The position numbers were made by a program, and so were the translations under genes. Below are positions 1-6,372 of a DNA stretch of 6,891 nt, piece by piece. The notes beneath the pieces are model-generated. The model saw nothing but the letters and a program-made list of their open reading frames with translations, had not been told where the DNA came from and searched no databases. Every line of letters starts with the position of its first letter. The stretch's first letter is position 1. Origin of the DNA: Candidatus Omnitrophica bacterium UBA1562 (lineage in GTDB: Bacteria > Omnitrophota > Gorgyraeia > Gygaellales > Profunditerraquicolaceae); the NCBI GenBank assembly GCA_002322525.1, contig DCOU01000115.1, forward strand, positions 2,127 through 9,017. Direction: 5' to 3'.

Positions 1-31
1 CATATCGGATTGGCTGGTGTTCATTACTATG

Positions 32-38
32 AAGGAGG
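32..38 (+). promoter_or_regulatory. Ribosome binding site of yajC
   Basis: A textbook Shine-Dalgarno sequence, AAGGAGG, lies 5 nt before the ATG at 44. It decides the yajC start: the frame is open further upstream to a GTG at 17, but that codon has no such site before it and would add nine residues not expected for the family. It is the only strong Shine-Dalgarno site in the window; the other genes have weak ones and lie close enough for translational coupling. Confidence 0.85.
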
Positions 39-43
39 AAAAA

Positions 44-346
44 ATGCCGCAGACAGCGCAAGTTAATCCCCTGGTAAATTTATTCCCGTTTATTCTGATA
101 TTTGTAATTTTTTATTTCTTGCTAATCCGGCCTCAAAAAGCAAAAGAGAAGGAGCATAGTAAAATGCTCACTAACCTTAATAAGAATGATGAAGTAGTAA
201 CTTCAGGCGGCATTCACGGCACAATTGTAAACGTCAAAGATAAGACCGTAATTTTAAGAATAGATGATAATGTAAAAATGGAAATAGAGAAGAACGCCGT
301 AGCTTTCGTAAAAAAGATACAAGGCGACGTTCAACAGAAAGCCTAA
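44..346 (+). CDS. yajC: YajC, accessory subunit of the Sec preprotein translocase
   Basis: This 100-residue protein is a small single-span inner-membrane protein that associates with SecD and SecF and with SecYEG during protein export. A short N-terminus is followed by a hydrophobic segment at about residues 12-28 ending in the conserved IRPQ motif, which marks the cytoplasmic side. Next come a basic stretch and a small soluble domain with the family signature of L-x-x-x-D-E-V-V-T-S-G-G-I-x-G-T around residues 46-62. The length is normal. The start at 44 is chosen because of the AAGGAGG site 5 nt upstream. The stop is 6 nt before secDF, the usual yajC-secD-secF order, so the genes are probably co-transcribed. 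No promoter is recognisable in the 43 bases before it, so the operon may begin upstream of the window. Confidence 0.95.
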   Translation: MPQTAQVNPLVNLFPFILIFVIFYFLLIRPQKAKEKEHSKMLTNLNKNDEVVTSGGIHGTIVNVKDKTVILRIDDNVKMEIEKNAVAFVKKIQGDVQQKA

Positions 347-352
347 GATATT

Positions 353-2557
353 ATGGAAAGAAAACTCACTTTAAAAATAATTCTTATTTTGAGCATCTTA
401 GGAACCTGCGTATATTTTACCTTTCCCTTAGAGAAAAGAATAAATTTGGGCTTGGATTTAAAGGGCGGGATGCACCTTTTACTCAAGGTGGATACAAACC
501 AGTTGTCTGAAAAAGATAAACAAGGCGCAGCTGAAAGGGCATTAGAAGTCATTAGGAATAGAATTGATACTTTTGGTGTAAGAGAACCTTTAATCACACT
601 GCAAGGTAGCGACGAGATTGTAGTACAATTACCTGGTTTCACTGATAGAAAGCGCGCGGTAGAGCTAATCGGCAGAATAGCTCTTTTAGAATTTAAGATT
701 GTCTTAAGCGAGGGGGATAAATTAAAGCAAGCCTTAGAAGGAAATATTCCTGAGGGATATGAATTAAAATATAGCCAAGAAGACAATGAGCCATTACTTC
801 TAGAAAAACAAGCTAGTTTAACCGGCAATGCATTAAAAGACGCGATGCTTCGTTTTGACCAGAGCCAGTTTAATGAGCCAGTGGTGGCTTTGCAATTTAA
901 TGCTGAAGGTGCAAAAAAATTTGCAGAGATTACCTCTAATAATGTAGGCAAGAGGTTAGCCATTCTATTGGATGGAAAAGTTCAGTCTGCGCCCCGCATA
1001 AAAGAAGCTATACCTTCTGGTGAAGCAGTGATAACTGGACGTTTTAGCGCGGATCAGGCAAAGGATTTGGTAAATGTGTTGACTTCAGGTGCCTTACCCG
1101 CGCCTATGTATGTAGAGGAAGAAAGGACTATAGGGCCATTATTGGGACAGGATTCAATAAATAAGGGAATAAAAGCAAGTATAATCGGCGGAGTTTTAGT
1201 ATTTATTTTTATGGCTTTTTATTACCTCTTAGTCGGAATTATTGCTAATATAGCTCTTTTACTTAATCTACTAATAATTTTGGGTATGCTGGGATTATTA
1301 CCTCACTTATTGCCAGAATTTTCAGCGACTTTGACATTACCAGGTATCGCCGGTATAGTTTTATCCTTAGGCATGGCAGTGGATGCTAATGTGCTTATAA
1401 ATGAGCGTATCAAGGAAGAGTTAAGGGCCGGCAGGACATTACGTAACGCAATAGCTAATGGTTATTCGCGGGCCTTCAGTGCGATTTTTGATTCTAACCT
1501 TACCACTTTGATTGCTGCAATTATTTTAATCTGGTTAGGCACAGGCCCAATCAAAGGTTTTGGTGTAACCCTTACCATTGGCCTAATTGCCAGTATGTTT
1601 ACTGCTATAGTAGTTACCAGGACTATATTCGAAATTCTTTTGAATTTTGGCTGGTTAAAATCATTACCGATGTTAAGTCTGATAAGAGAAACCAAGCTTG
1701 ATTTTATCGGCAAACGCCTATTTTTTTACGCCTTATCTTTGACGGTTATAATTGCTGGTTTATTTTTCTTTTTTAAAAAAGGTGAGAAGGCTTATGGTAT
1801 AGATTTTGCGGGCGGCCAACTTCAAGAGTATAGTTTTAAGACCCCGCCAAATATAGATGTTGTACGCAAGGTCATAAAAGAGTTGAATCTTGGTGATGCT
1901 TCTATTCAGCAATTCCAAGATAATCCCAAGGCCATACTCATTAGGACAGCAGAAGACAAAAGTGAATTGTTGACAACTAAATTAAAAGAGGTTTTCCCTG
2001 AGCAGGATATACAGATTTTGAGGATTGAACATGTGGGAGCAGTGGCAGGGAAGCACCTTAAAGGTAAAGCCATATCTGCGCTAATTTGGTCGCTAATAGG
2101 GATTCTTGTTTACGTAGCTTTTAGGTTTAAGCATTTCAACTTTGCGGTAGCAGGTGTCATCGCCCTTATCCATGACGTTTTAGTAGCATTAGGATTTTTG
2201 GCTATGACAGGCAGGCAAATAGACCTTTTAAGCATTACTGCTTTTTTAACCATTGCAGGTTATTCCATAAATGACACTATCGTTATTTATGATAGGGTGA
2301 GAGAAAACAGCCGTCTTTTACGTAAACAGACCCTGTATGAGCTTATAAACTTAAGCGTGAATCAAACACTGGGCAGGACGCTGCTAACTTCCACAGTTAC
2401 ATTATTAACTGTCCTTGCCATTTTATTTTACGGCGGAGAGGTATTAAGTAATTTTGCTTTTGCTTTATTAGTGGGTTTTATTTCCGGAGTATATTCTACG
2501 GTCTACATTGCCTCACCTTTAGTTCTCGCCACAAACCCCAAAAGCAGCCGCCAATAA
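353..2557 (+). CDS. secDF: SecDF, fused SecD-SecF protein-export membrane protein
   Basis: This is a proton-driven RND-family membrane protein that pulls preproteins through SecYEG from the periplasmic side. SecD and SecF form a single 734-residue chain, close to the Thermus thermophilus fused SecDF (about 735 residues). The SecD half has TM1 (about 7-24), the D1 motif LGLDLKGG at 32-39, a periplasmic P1 region to about residue 265, then five spans to about 430. The SecF half starts near 455 and has GIDFAGG at 482-488 and five more spans. Likely proton-path residues are present: D344 in MAVDANVLINE, D641 in SINDTIVIYDR and R675 in NQTLGR, matching Thermus D340, D637 and R671 by motif. The ATG at 353 gives an N-terminus starting just before TM1. 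No strong ribosome site precedes it, so coupling to yajC 6 nt upstream is likely. Fusion of secD and secF is known in several phyla and is not by itself novel. Confidence 0.96.
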   Translation: MERKLTLKIILILSILGTCVYFTFPLEKRINLGLDLKGGMHLLLKVDTNQLSEKDKQGAAERALEVIRNRIDTFGVREPLITLQGSDEIVVQLPGFTDRKRAVELIGRIALLEFKIVLSEGDKLKQALEGNIPEGYELKYSQEDNEPLLLEKQASLTGNALKDAMLRFDQSQFNEPVVALQFNAEGAKKFAEITSNNVGKRLAILLDGKVQSAPRIKEAIPSGEAVITGRFSADQAKDLVNVLTSGALPAPMYVEEERTIGPLLGQDSINKGIKASIIGGVLVFIFMAFYYLLVGIIANIALLLNLLIILGMLGLLPHLLPEFSATLTLPGIAGIVLSLGMAVDANVLINERIKEELRAGRTLRNAIANGYSRAFSAIFDSNLTTLIAAIILIWLGTGPIKGFGVTLTIGLIASMFTAIVVTRTIFEILLNFGWLKSLPMLSLIRETKLDFIGKRLFFYALSLTVIIAGLFFFFKKGEKAYGIDFAGGQLQEYSFKTPPNIDVVRKVIKELNLGDASIQQFQDNPKAILIRTAEDKSELLTTKLKEVFPEQDIQILRIEHVGAVAGKHLKGKAISALIWSLIGILVYVAFRFKHFNFAVAGVIALIHDVLVALGFLAMTGRQIDLLSITAFLTIAGYSINDTIVIYDRVRENSRLLRKQTLYELINLSVNQTLGRTLLTSTVTLLTVLAILFYGGEVLSNFAFALLVGFISGVYSTVYIASPLVLATNPKSSRQ

Positions 2558-2578
2558 TTAGTGGCGGAAGATGGGGTT
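2534..2578 (+). promoter_or_regulatory. Hairpin across the secDF stop and mfd start
   Basis: Two nested inverted repeats are visible. The outer arms are AACCCCA (2534-2540) and TGGGGTT (2572-2578); the inner arms are CCGCCA (2548-2553) and TGGCGG (2562-2567). The secDF stop (2555-2557) lies in the loop, and the purine-rich GGCGGAAG before the mfd ATG lies in the 3' side of the inner stem. There is no T-run after it, so it does not look like an intrinsic terminator. I infer that it could mask mfd initiation until ribosomes finishing secDF open it, giving translational coupling. No energy calculation was done. Confidence 0.4.
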
Positions 2579-4487
2579 AGCAACCACTATGTTTAAATCC
2601 CTAAAATTATACACAGGTGCCACTATCAGCTTAGGCAATATTTTAGCAACCTTAGTCGATTTTGGTTACAAGAGGCAGGAAACTGTATTAGAAGAAGGAG
2701 ATTTTGCCCGTCGCGGTGAAATTTTTGATATATTCCCTTTTGCCTTTGAGCTTCCGATACGTATCGAGTTAAATATGGATGAAATTGCGTCTATTAAAAC
2801 ATTCAATCCTGTTGATGGCATTCCAGTTTGGGAACATAAGATGCTAATTATCCTGTCGGTAAAAAAGGTGCATGCGTTTAAAACCGCTACCTTTACCGAG
2901 GATTTGCCCGTAGAAAGCTTTGTAGATTTAAACATCGGCGATTATGTCGTGCATACTCAGCATGGCATAGGAAGATTTTTAGGGTTGGATAAAATAAAGG
3001 TCGGCGATAAATATAAAGACCATCTGGTCATTGAATACGATCAGCAGGAAAAATTATATGTGCCCGTTGATCAGATGCATTTAGTGCAGAAGTACATCGC
3101 TTTTCAGGTAAGAAGGCCGAAGCTTTATCGGTTAGGCAGCAAAGAGTGGCTTAAGGCCAAAGAGAGGGCAAGGCGGGGGGTACGAAAGCTCGCCTGGGAA
3201 CTTTTATCCTTACAGGCAATGCGAATAAGTGTGTCTGGTTTCGCTTATTCTCTTGATACGGATTGGCAGAAGCAATTTGAGTCAACCTTTCCCTATACAG
3301 AAACTCCGGGACAGATAAAAGCAACCCAGGAAGTAAAAGCCGATATGGAGTCGCCTAAACCCATGGATAGGCTCCTTTGTGGCGATGTCGGTTATGGCAA
3401 AACCGAAGTAGCAATGCGCGCAAGCTTCAAGGCATTGATGGATAATAAACAGGTAGTATATCTTGTGCCCACAACAATTTTAGCTGAACAGCATTACCAG
3501 AATTTTAGCAGCCGCCTTCGCGATTTTCCTATAAACATTCAGATGCTTTCGCGATTTAAAACAAAGGCGCAACAGGAAGAAATCGTGCGTGGTATTGCCG
3601 AAGGAGCCGTGGATATAATAATTGGTACGCACCGATTATTATCCGATGATGTAAAATTTAAAGACCTGGGCCTGGTGATTATAGATGAGGAGCAGCGTTT
3701 TGGGGTAAGAGCAAAAGAAAAGTTGAAAGCCCTAAGGTTAACTTGCGATGTACTTACCCTGACCGCCACACCTATCCCGCGTACATTATATATGAGCCTG
3801 ATGGGCGCAAAGGATTTATCCGTAATTAATACCCCTCCCCAAAATAGATTGCCTATAAAGACGATTGTGGTAGAATATGATGAAGACCTTATCCGTCAGG
3901 CAATTTTGCGAGAACTGAACAGAAAAGGGCAGGTTTATTTTGTGCACAATCGTGTTCAGGATATAGAGAGAGTGAAAGAAAAGATTGTCAGGCTCCTGCC
4001 GCCTAATATTAAGATTGCCATAGGGCACGGCCAAATGCCGGCGCATGCCCTTGAAAAAGTAATGCTTGATTTTTTAAAAGCGCAAATAGATGTTTTGGTT
4101 TGCACGATGATTATAGAGTCGGGTATTGATATCCCGAATGTCAATACTATCATCGTCAATAACGCGCATCATTTTGGATTATCTGATTTGCATCAACTTC
4201 GCGGGAGGGTGGGCAGATTCGATAAACCCGCCTATGCCTACTGTATGGTCCCTAAAAAAGAGATGCTGGATACAGATGCAAAGAGAAGACTCCAGGCAAT
4301 CCAGGAATACTCAGAGTTAGGAGCGGGTTTTAAAATTGCTATGGAAGATTTGGAAATTAGGGGAGCGGGTAATCTTTTGGGTGTAGAACAGCACGGTTTT
4401 ATCGCTGCAGTTGGTTTTGACCTGTATTGCAGATTGTTAAGAGAGGCGATTAGTAATTTTAAGAAGGCAGGTGTTTATAATGGCTAG
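2571..4487 (+). CDS. mfd: Short Mfd-like transcription-repair coupling translocase lacking both terminal regions
   Basis: Mfd is an ATP-driven DNA translocase that dislodges stalled RNA polymerase and recruits UvrA. This copy has 638 residues against about 1,100-1,150 for a full Mfd. Residues 8-83 match the end part of the UvrB-like module (GYKRQ, RRGEIFDIFP, RIEL, DEI.SI). The RNA-polymerase-interaction domain follows at about 120-176 (GDYVVHTQHGIGRFLG, KLYVPVDQMHLV), then the linker helix and a complete superfamily 2 motor: Walker A GDVGYGKT at 271-278, DEEQ at 372-375, TATPIPRT at 398-405, motif V ESGIDIP at 516-522, QLRGRVGR at 542-549 and the TRG region at 590-609. Domains 1a, 2 and 3 and the C-terminal domain 7 are absent. 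The missing start cannot lie upstream, because an in-frame TAG stands at 2559-2561. RecG is excluded by the RID and TRG motifs. ATG 2571 has a purine-rich stretch almost touching it, and ATG 2589 is an alternative start. Confidence 0.88.
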   Translation: MGLATTMFKSLKLYTGATISLGNILATLVDFGYKRQETVLEEGDFARRGEIFDIFPFAFELPIRIELNMDEIASIKTFNPVDGIPVWEHKMLIILSVKKVHAFKTATFTEDLPVESFVDLNIGDYVVHTQHGIGRFLGLDKIKVGDKYKDHLVIEYDQQEKLYVPVDQMHLVQKYIAFQVRRPKLYRLGSKEWLKAKERARRGVRKLAWELLSLQAMRISVSGFAYSLDTDWQKQFESTFPYTETPGQIKATQEVKADMESPKPMDRLLCGDVGYGKTEVAMRASFKALMDNKQVVYLVPTTILAEQHYQNFSSRLRDFPINIQMLSRFKTKAQQEEIVRGIAEGAVDIIIGTHRLLSDDVKFKDLGLVIIDEEQRFGVRAKEKLKALRLTCDVLTLTATPIPRTLYMSLMGAKDLSVINTPPQNRLPIKTIVVEYDEDLIRQAILRELNRKGQVYFVHNRVQDIERVKEKIVRLLPPNIKIAIGHGQMPAHALEKVMLDFLKAQIDVLVCTMIIESGIDIPNVNTIIVNNAHHFGLSDLHQLRGRVGRFDKPAYAYCMVPKKEMLDTDAKRRLQAIQEYSELGAGFKIAMEDLEIRGAGNLLGVEQHGFIAAVGFDLYCRLLREAISNFKKAGVYNG

Positions 4488-5400
4488 ATTATTGCGATTT
4501 TTTTTATTTTTTATTGCCATATGCCATATGCCATATGCCATATGCAATTCACTTGCCCAAGATAAGATTATTGCCATTGTGGATAAGGATGTAATTACGC
4601 AAAAAGACCTAAATGATTTTATCAATTTTATGCACGTGCAGTTATCAACGCAGTACCAGGGGGGGCAATTAGAAAGCAAAATACAATCTATGAAATTTGA
4701 TTTACTTGACAAGTTAATTGAGGACCGTCTTATTTTGCAGGAGGCGAAAAAAGACAATATCGGAATAGAGCCCGATAGGATTAAAGCAAAAATTAACGAG
4801 ATAAAAAAACATTATGGCTCAGATAGTGAATTTCAAAATGTCCTCGCTGAACAAGGCCTGGTACAGGCAGACATAGAGGCAAAAATAAGAGAGCAATCGC
4901 TCATGTATGCTGTCATCGATAGGGAAATAAGAAGCAAAATCATAATTAAACCTGTTGAGGTTACTAATTTTTATCAGCAAAATTTGAAAAAATTCATATT
5001 GCCTGAACAGCGGGAATTTGAATCTGTAACCGTTGATAATGAAAGTAAGGCTTTTGAGGTTTTTGATAAGTTAAAAAGCGGTCAAGAATTGCAAGACGTA
5101 GCTAACAGATACTCCCTTGCCATAAATAAATTTAGCAGTGCAAGGGACGGGCAATTAAGGGAAGATATTGAGGATACCGTGTTTAAAATGAATACAGGTC
5201 AAATTTCAGCACCCCTTAAAATAGAAGATAATTATTATATTTTTAAATTGAATAATATAATTCCCCCTCGGCAACAAAATTTATCCGAGGCGCAGAAAGA
5301 TATCTATGACATGTTATTTAATAAAAAGATGCAGGAAGCATTAACGAAATGGCTGGATGAACTTAAAAGGCACTCCTACATCAAAATCTTACAGAATTAA
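4480..5400 (+). CDS. surA: SurA-like periplasmic chaperone / parvulin peptidyl-prolyl isomerase
   Basis: This 306-residue protein is predicted to be exported and to help fold outer-membrane proteins. A signal peptide at 1-26 has a basic start (MARLLR), a hydrophobic core and a likely cleavage site after SLA; no proper lipobox is seen. Residues 28-155 form a SurA-type N-terminal chaperone domain (IVDKDVITQKDL, then LLDKLIEDRLILQEAKK). Residues 160-262 resemble one divergent parvulin domain (VTNFYQQNLKKF, FDKLKSGQELQDVANRYS, FKMNTGQISAPLKIEDNYYIFKL), and a C-terminal helix follows. E. coli SurA is about 430 residues with two parvulin domains, so this is the short single-domain form. Isomerase activity is uncertain. 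ATG 4480 overlaps the mfd stop (ATGGCTAG) and follows AAGAAGGCAGG; a GTG at 4471 is too close to that site. The neighbouring pdxA and rsmA match the E. coli surA cluster and support the name. A 7-bp repeat sits inside the signal peptide. Confidence 0.85.
   Translation: MARLLRFFLFFIAICHMPYAICNSLAQDKIIAIVDKDVITQKDLNDFINFMHVQLSTQYQGGQLESKIQSMKFDLLDKLIEDRLILQEAKKDNIGIEPDRIKAKINEIKKHYGSDSEFQNVLAEQGLVQADIEAKIREQSLMYAVIDREIRSKIIIKPVEVTNFYQQNLKKFILPEQREFESVTVDNESKAFEVFDKLKSGQELQDVANRYSLAINKFSSARDGQLREDIEDTVFKMNTGQISAPLKIEDNYYIFKLNNIIPPRQQNLSEAQKDIYDMLFNKKMQEALTKWLDELKRHSYIKILQN
4516..4545 (+). repeat. Heptanucleotide tandem repeat in the surA signal peptide
   Basis: Four perfect copies of GCCATAT plus two further bases lie in the hydrophobic core of the signal peptide and encode residues 13-22 (AICHMPYAIC). 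Each junction makes a CATATG palindrome, giving four of them. Removing three units (21 bp, in frame) would leave MARLLRFFLFFIAICNSLAQ, a normal signal peptide of ordinary length. The array therefore looks like an in-frame expansion of three units. Because 7 is not a multiple of 3, gain or loss of one unit would shift the frame. Confidence 0.95.
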
Positions 5401-5403
5401 GAA

Positions 5404-6372
5404 ATGCGTAGGCTAAAGCATAAAATCATAGTGGGTATTACTATGGGTGACCCGGCAGGTATAGGGCCGGCAATTATCCTAAAAGGCATAACTAAACTTA
5501 AAGGTTTAGCGGATTTTGTAGTTATTGGAGATAAATGGGTGTTTGATCAGGTGTCAGGTGTCAGGTGTCAGGTGTCAGGTGTAAAGTTTATAGATTTGCA
5601 TAATGTTACCCATAAAAATTTTAAGTTTGGTAAAATTAAGGCGGAATATGGGAGGGCGTCGGTAGAATATCTGGATAAGGCACTGGAATTAATTAAAAAT
5701 AACCAGATAGATTGCCTGGTTACCTGTCCTGTTTCTAAAAAGGCAGTAAGTTTAGGGGGGTTCGATAAATTTTTGGGGCATACGGAATACTTAGCCGCGC
5801 GCACAAATATAAAATATTTCGCAATGATGCTATTAAATAAAAAATTAAAGATTAGTTTGGTAACCCGCCATATTCCGTTAAAAGACGTACCTTCGAAATT
5901 GGATTCGGATAAAATATATAAAACTATTCTTTTAACTTACCGGTCACTAAAAGAATTATTTTTAATCAAAAACCCAAGAATTGCCGTATGCGGCTTAAAT
6001 CCTCACGCCTCTGATAACGGCCTCTTGGGGCAAGAAGAAAATAACATTATCAGGCCCGCTATTGTGCGCCTGAAAAGAATTATAAGAAATATCGATGGGC
6101 CATTCCCTGCCGATGTAGCAGTCTTAAAAACAGCGCAGGAAAAATATGATTGCGTAATTGCCATGTATCATGACCAGGCCCTAATCCCTTTGAAGATATC
6201 GGGTGCTTATACAGGCGTAAATCTTACGTTGGGCCTGCGGTTCATAAGGACTTCTCCTTTGCACGGGACTGCTTTTGATATTGCGGGAAAATTTAATTTA
6301 GCTAATCCAACTTCATTAATCGAAGCAATTAGGCTCGCAGTAAGATGCACATTAAACCAAAAAAAAGATTAG
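5404..6372 (+). CDS. pdxA: PdxA, 4-hydroxythreonine-4-phosphate dehydrogenase
   Basis: PdxA is a cytoplasmic NAD(P)-dependent enzyme of the DXP-dependent vitamin B6 pathway. It oxidises 4-phosphohydroxy-L-threonine to a product that decarboxylates to the substrate of PdxJ. The 322-residue chain has normal length. Motifs in order are GDPAGIGP at 15-22, VTCPVSK at 106-112, GHTEYLA at 125-131, RHIPL at 155-159, GLNPHA at 197-202, PFPADV at 233-238, YHDQ at 255-258 and TLGL..IRTS at 275-284. The three predicted metal-binding histidines are H156, H201 and H256, and acidic residues D237 and D257 are kept. Several conserved positions differ: A23 after GIGP, A259 after HDQ, L286 where the family usually has D in the DHGT motif, and F297 after AGK. 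A repeat-coded peptide lies at 49-60. The start ATG is 3 nt after the surA stop with no strong ribosome site, so coupling is likely. The related four-carbon-acid kinase-linked PdxA2 family cannot be excluded, but the rsmA/surA context favours PdxA. Confidence 0.92.
   Translation: MRRLKHKIIVGITMGDPAGIGPAIILKGITKLKGLADFVVIGDKWVFDQVSGVRCQVSGVKFIDLHNVTHKNFKFGKIKAEYGRASVEYLDKALELIKNNQIDCLVTCPVSKKAVSLGGFDKFLGHTEYLAARTNIKYFAMMLLNKKLKISLVTRHIPLKDVPSKLDSDKIYKTILLTYRSLKELFLIKNPRIAVCGLNPHASDNGLLGQEENNIIRPAIVRLKRIIRNIDGPFPADVAVLKTAQEKYDCVIAMYHDQALIPLKISGAYTGVNLTLGLRFIRTSPLHGTAFDIAGKFNLANPTSLIEAIRLAVRCTLNQKKD
5548..5582 (+). repeat. Heptanucleotide tandem repeat inside pdxA
   Basis: Five perfect copies of CAGGTGT run without interruption and encode QVSGVRCQVSGV (residues 49-60), with a seven-residue peptide period from the 21-bp superperiod. 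The site falls in the variable region after the first beta-strands (VVIGDK) and before the next conserved block, so an insertion there is probably tolerated. Removing three units would restore a shorter DQVSGVKF in frame. The unit differs in sequence from the one in surA but has the same length. Confidence 0.95.

Noticed and set aside
1..43. Possible 3' end of an upstream gene (a tgt gene is common before yajC)
   Set aside because: One frame ends in TGA at 30-32 just before the yajC ribosome site, but the few residues match nothing I can recognise, so no gene is called.
343..963. 206-codon open frame on the minus strand
   Set aside because: It lies wholly opposite the 5' part of secDF, whose motifs are unmistakable; the translation has no recognisable domain and reads as an antisense shadow.
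1462..1713. Minus-strand open frame inside secDF, and similar ones at 2666-2935, 3539-3769, 3816-4046, 3956-4159, 4437-4757 and 5568-5804, plus a plus-strand one at 4126-4320
   Set aside because: All overlap strongly supported genes, resemble no family and have no context of their own.
2571..4487. RecG helicase instead of Mfd
   Set aside because: RecG shares the motor, but the UvrB-like RRGEIFDIFP block, the polymerase-interaction domain (YVVHTQHGIG, KLYVPVDQMH) and the GAGNLLGVEQHG region are Mfd features, and no RecG wedge domain is present.
4498..4512. T8-A-T6 run near the surA start as a slippage switch or terminator
   Set aside because: It simply encodes phenylalanine and leucine of the signal peptide core, and no stem precedes it; there is no evidence of length variation.
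4480..4545. Lipoprotein signal (PrsA-like) for the surA product
   Set aside because: The cysteines at residues 15 and 22 are preceded by isoleucine, not by G, A or S as a lipobox needs.
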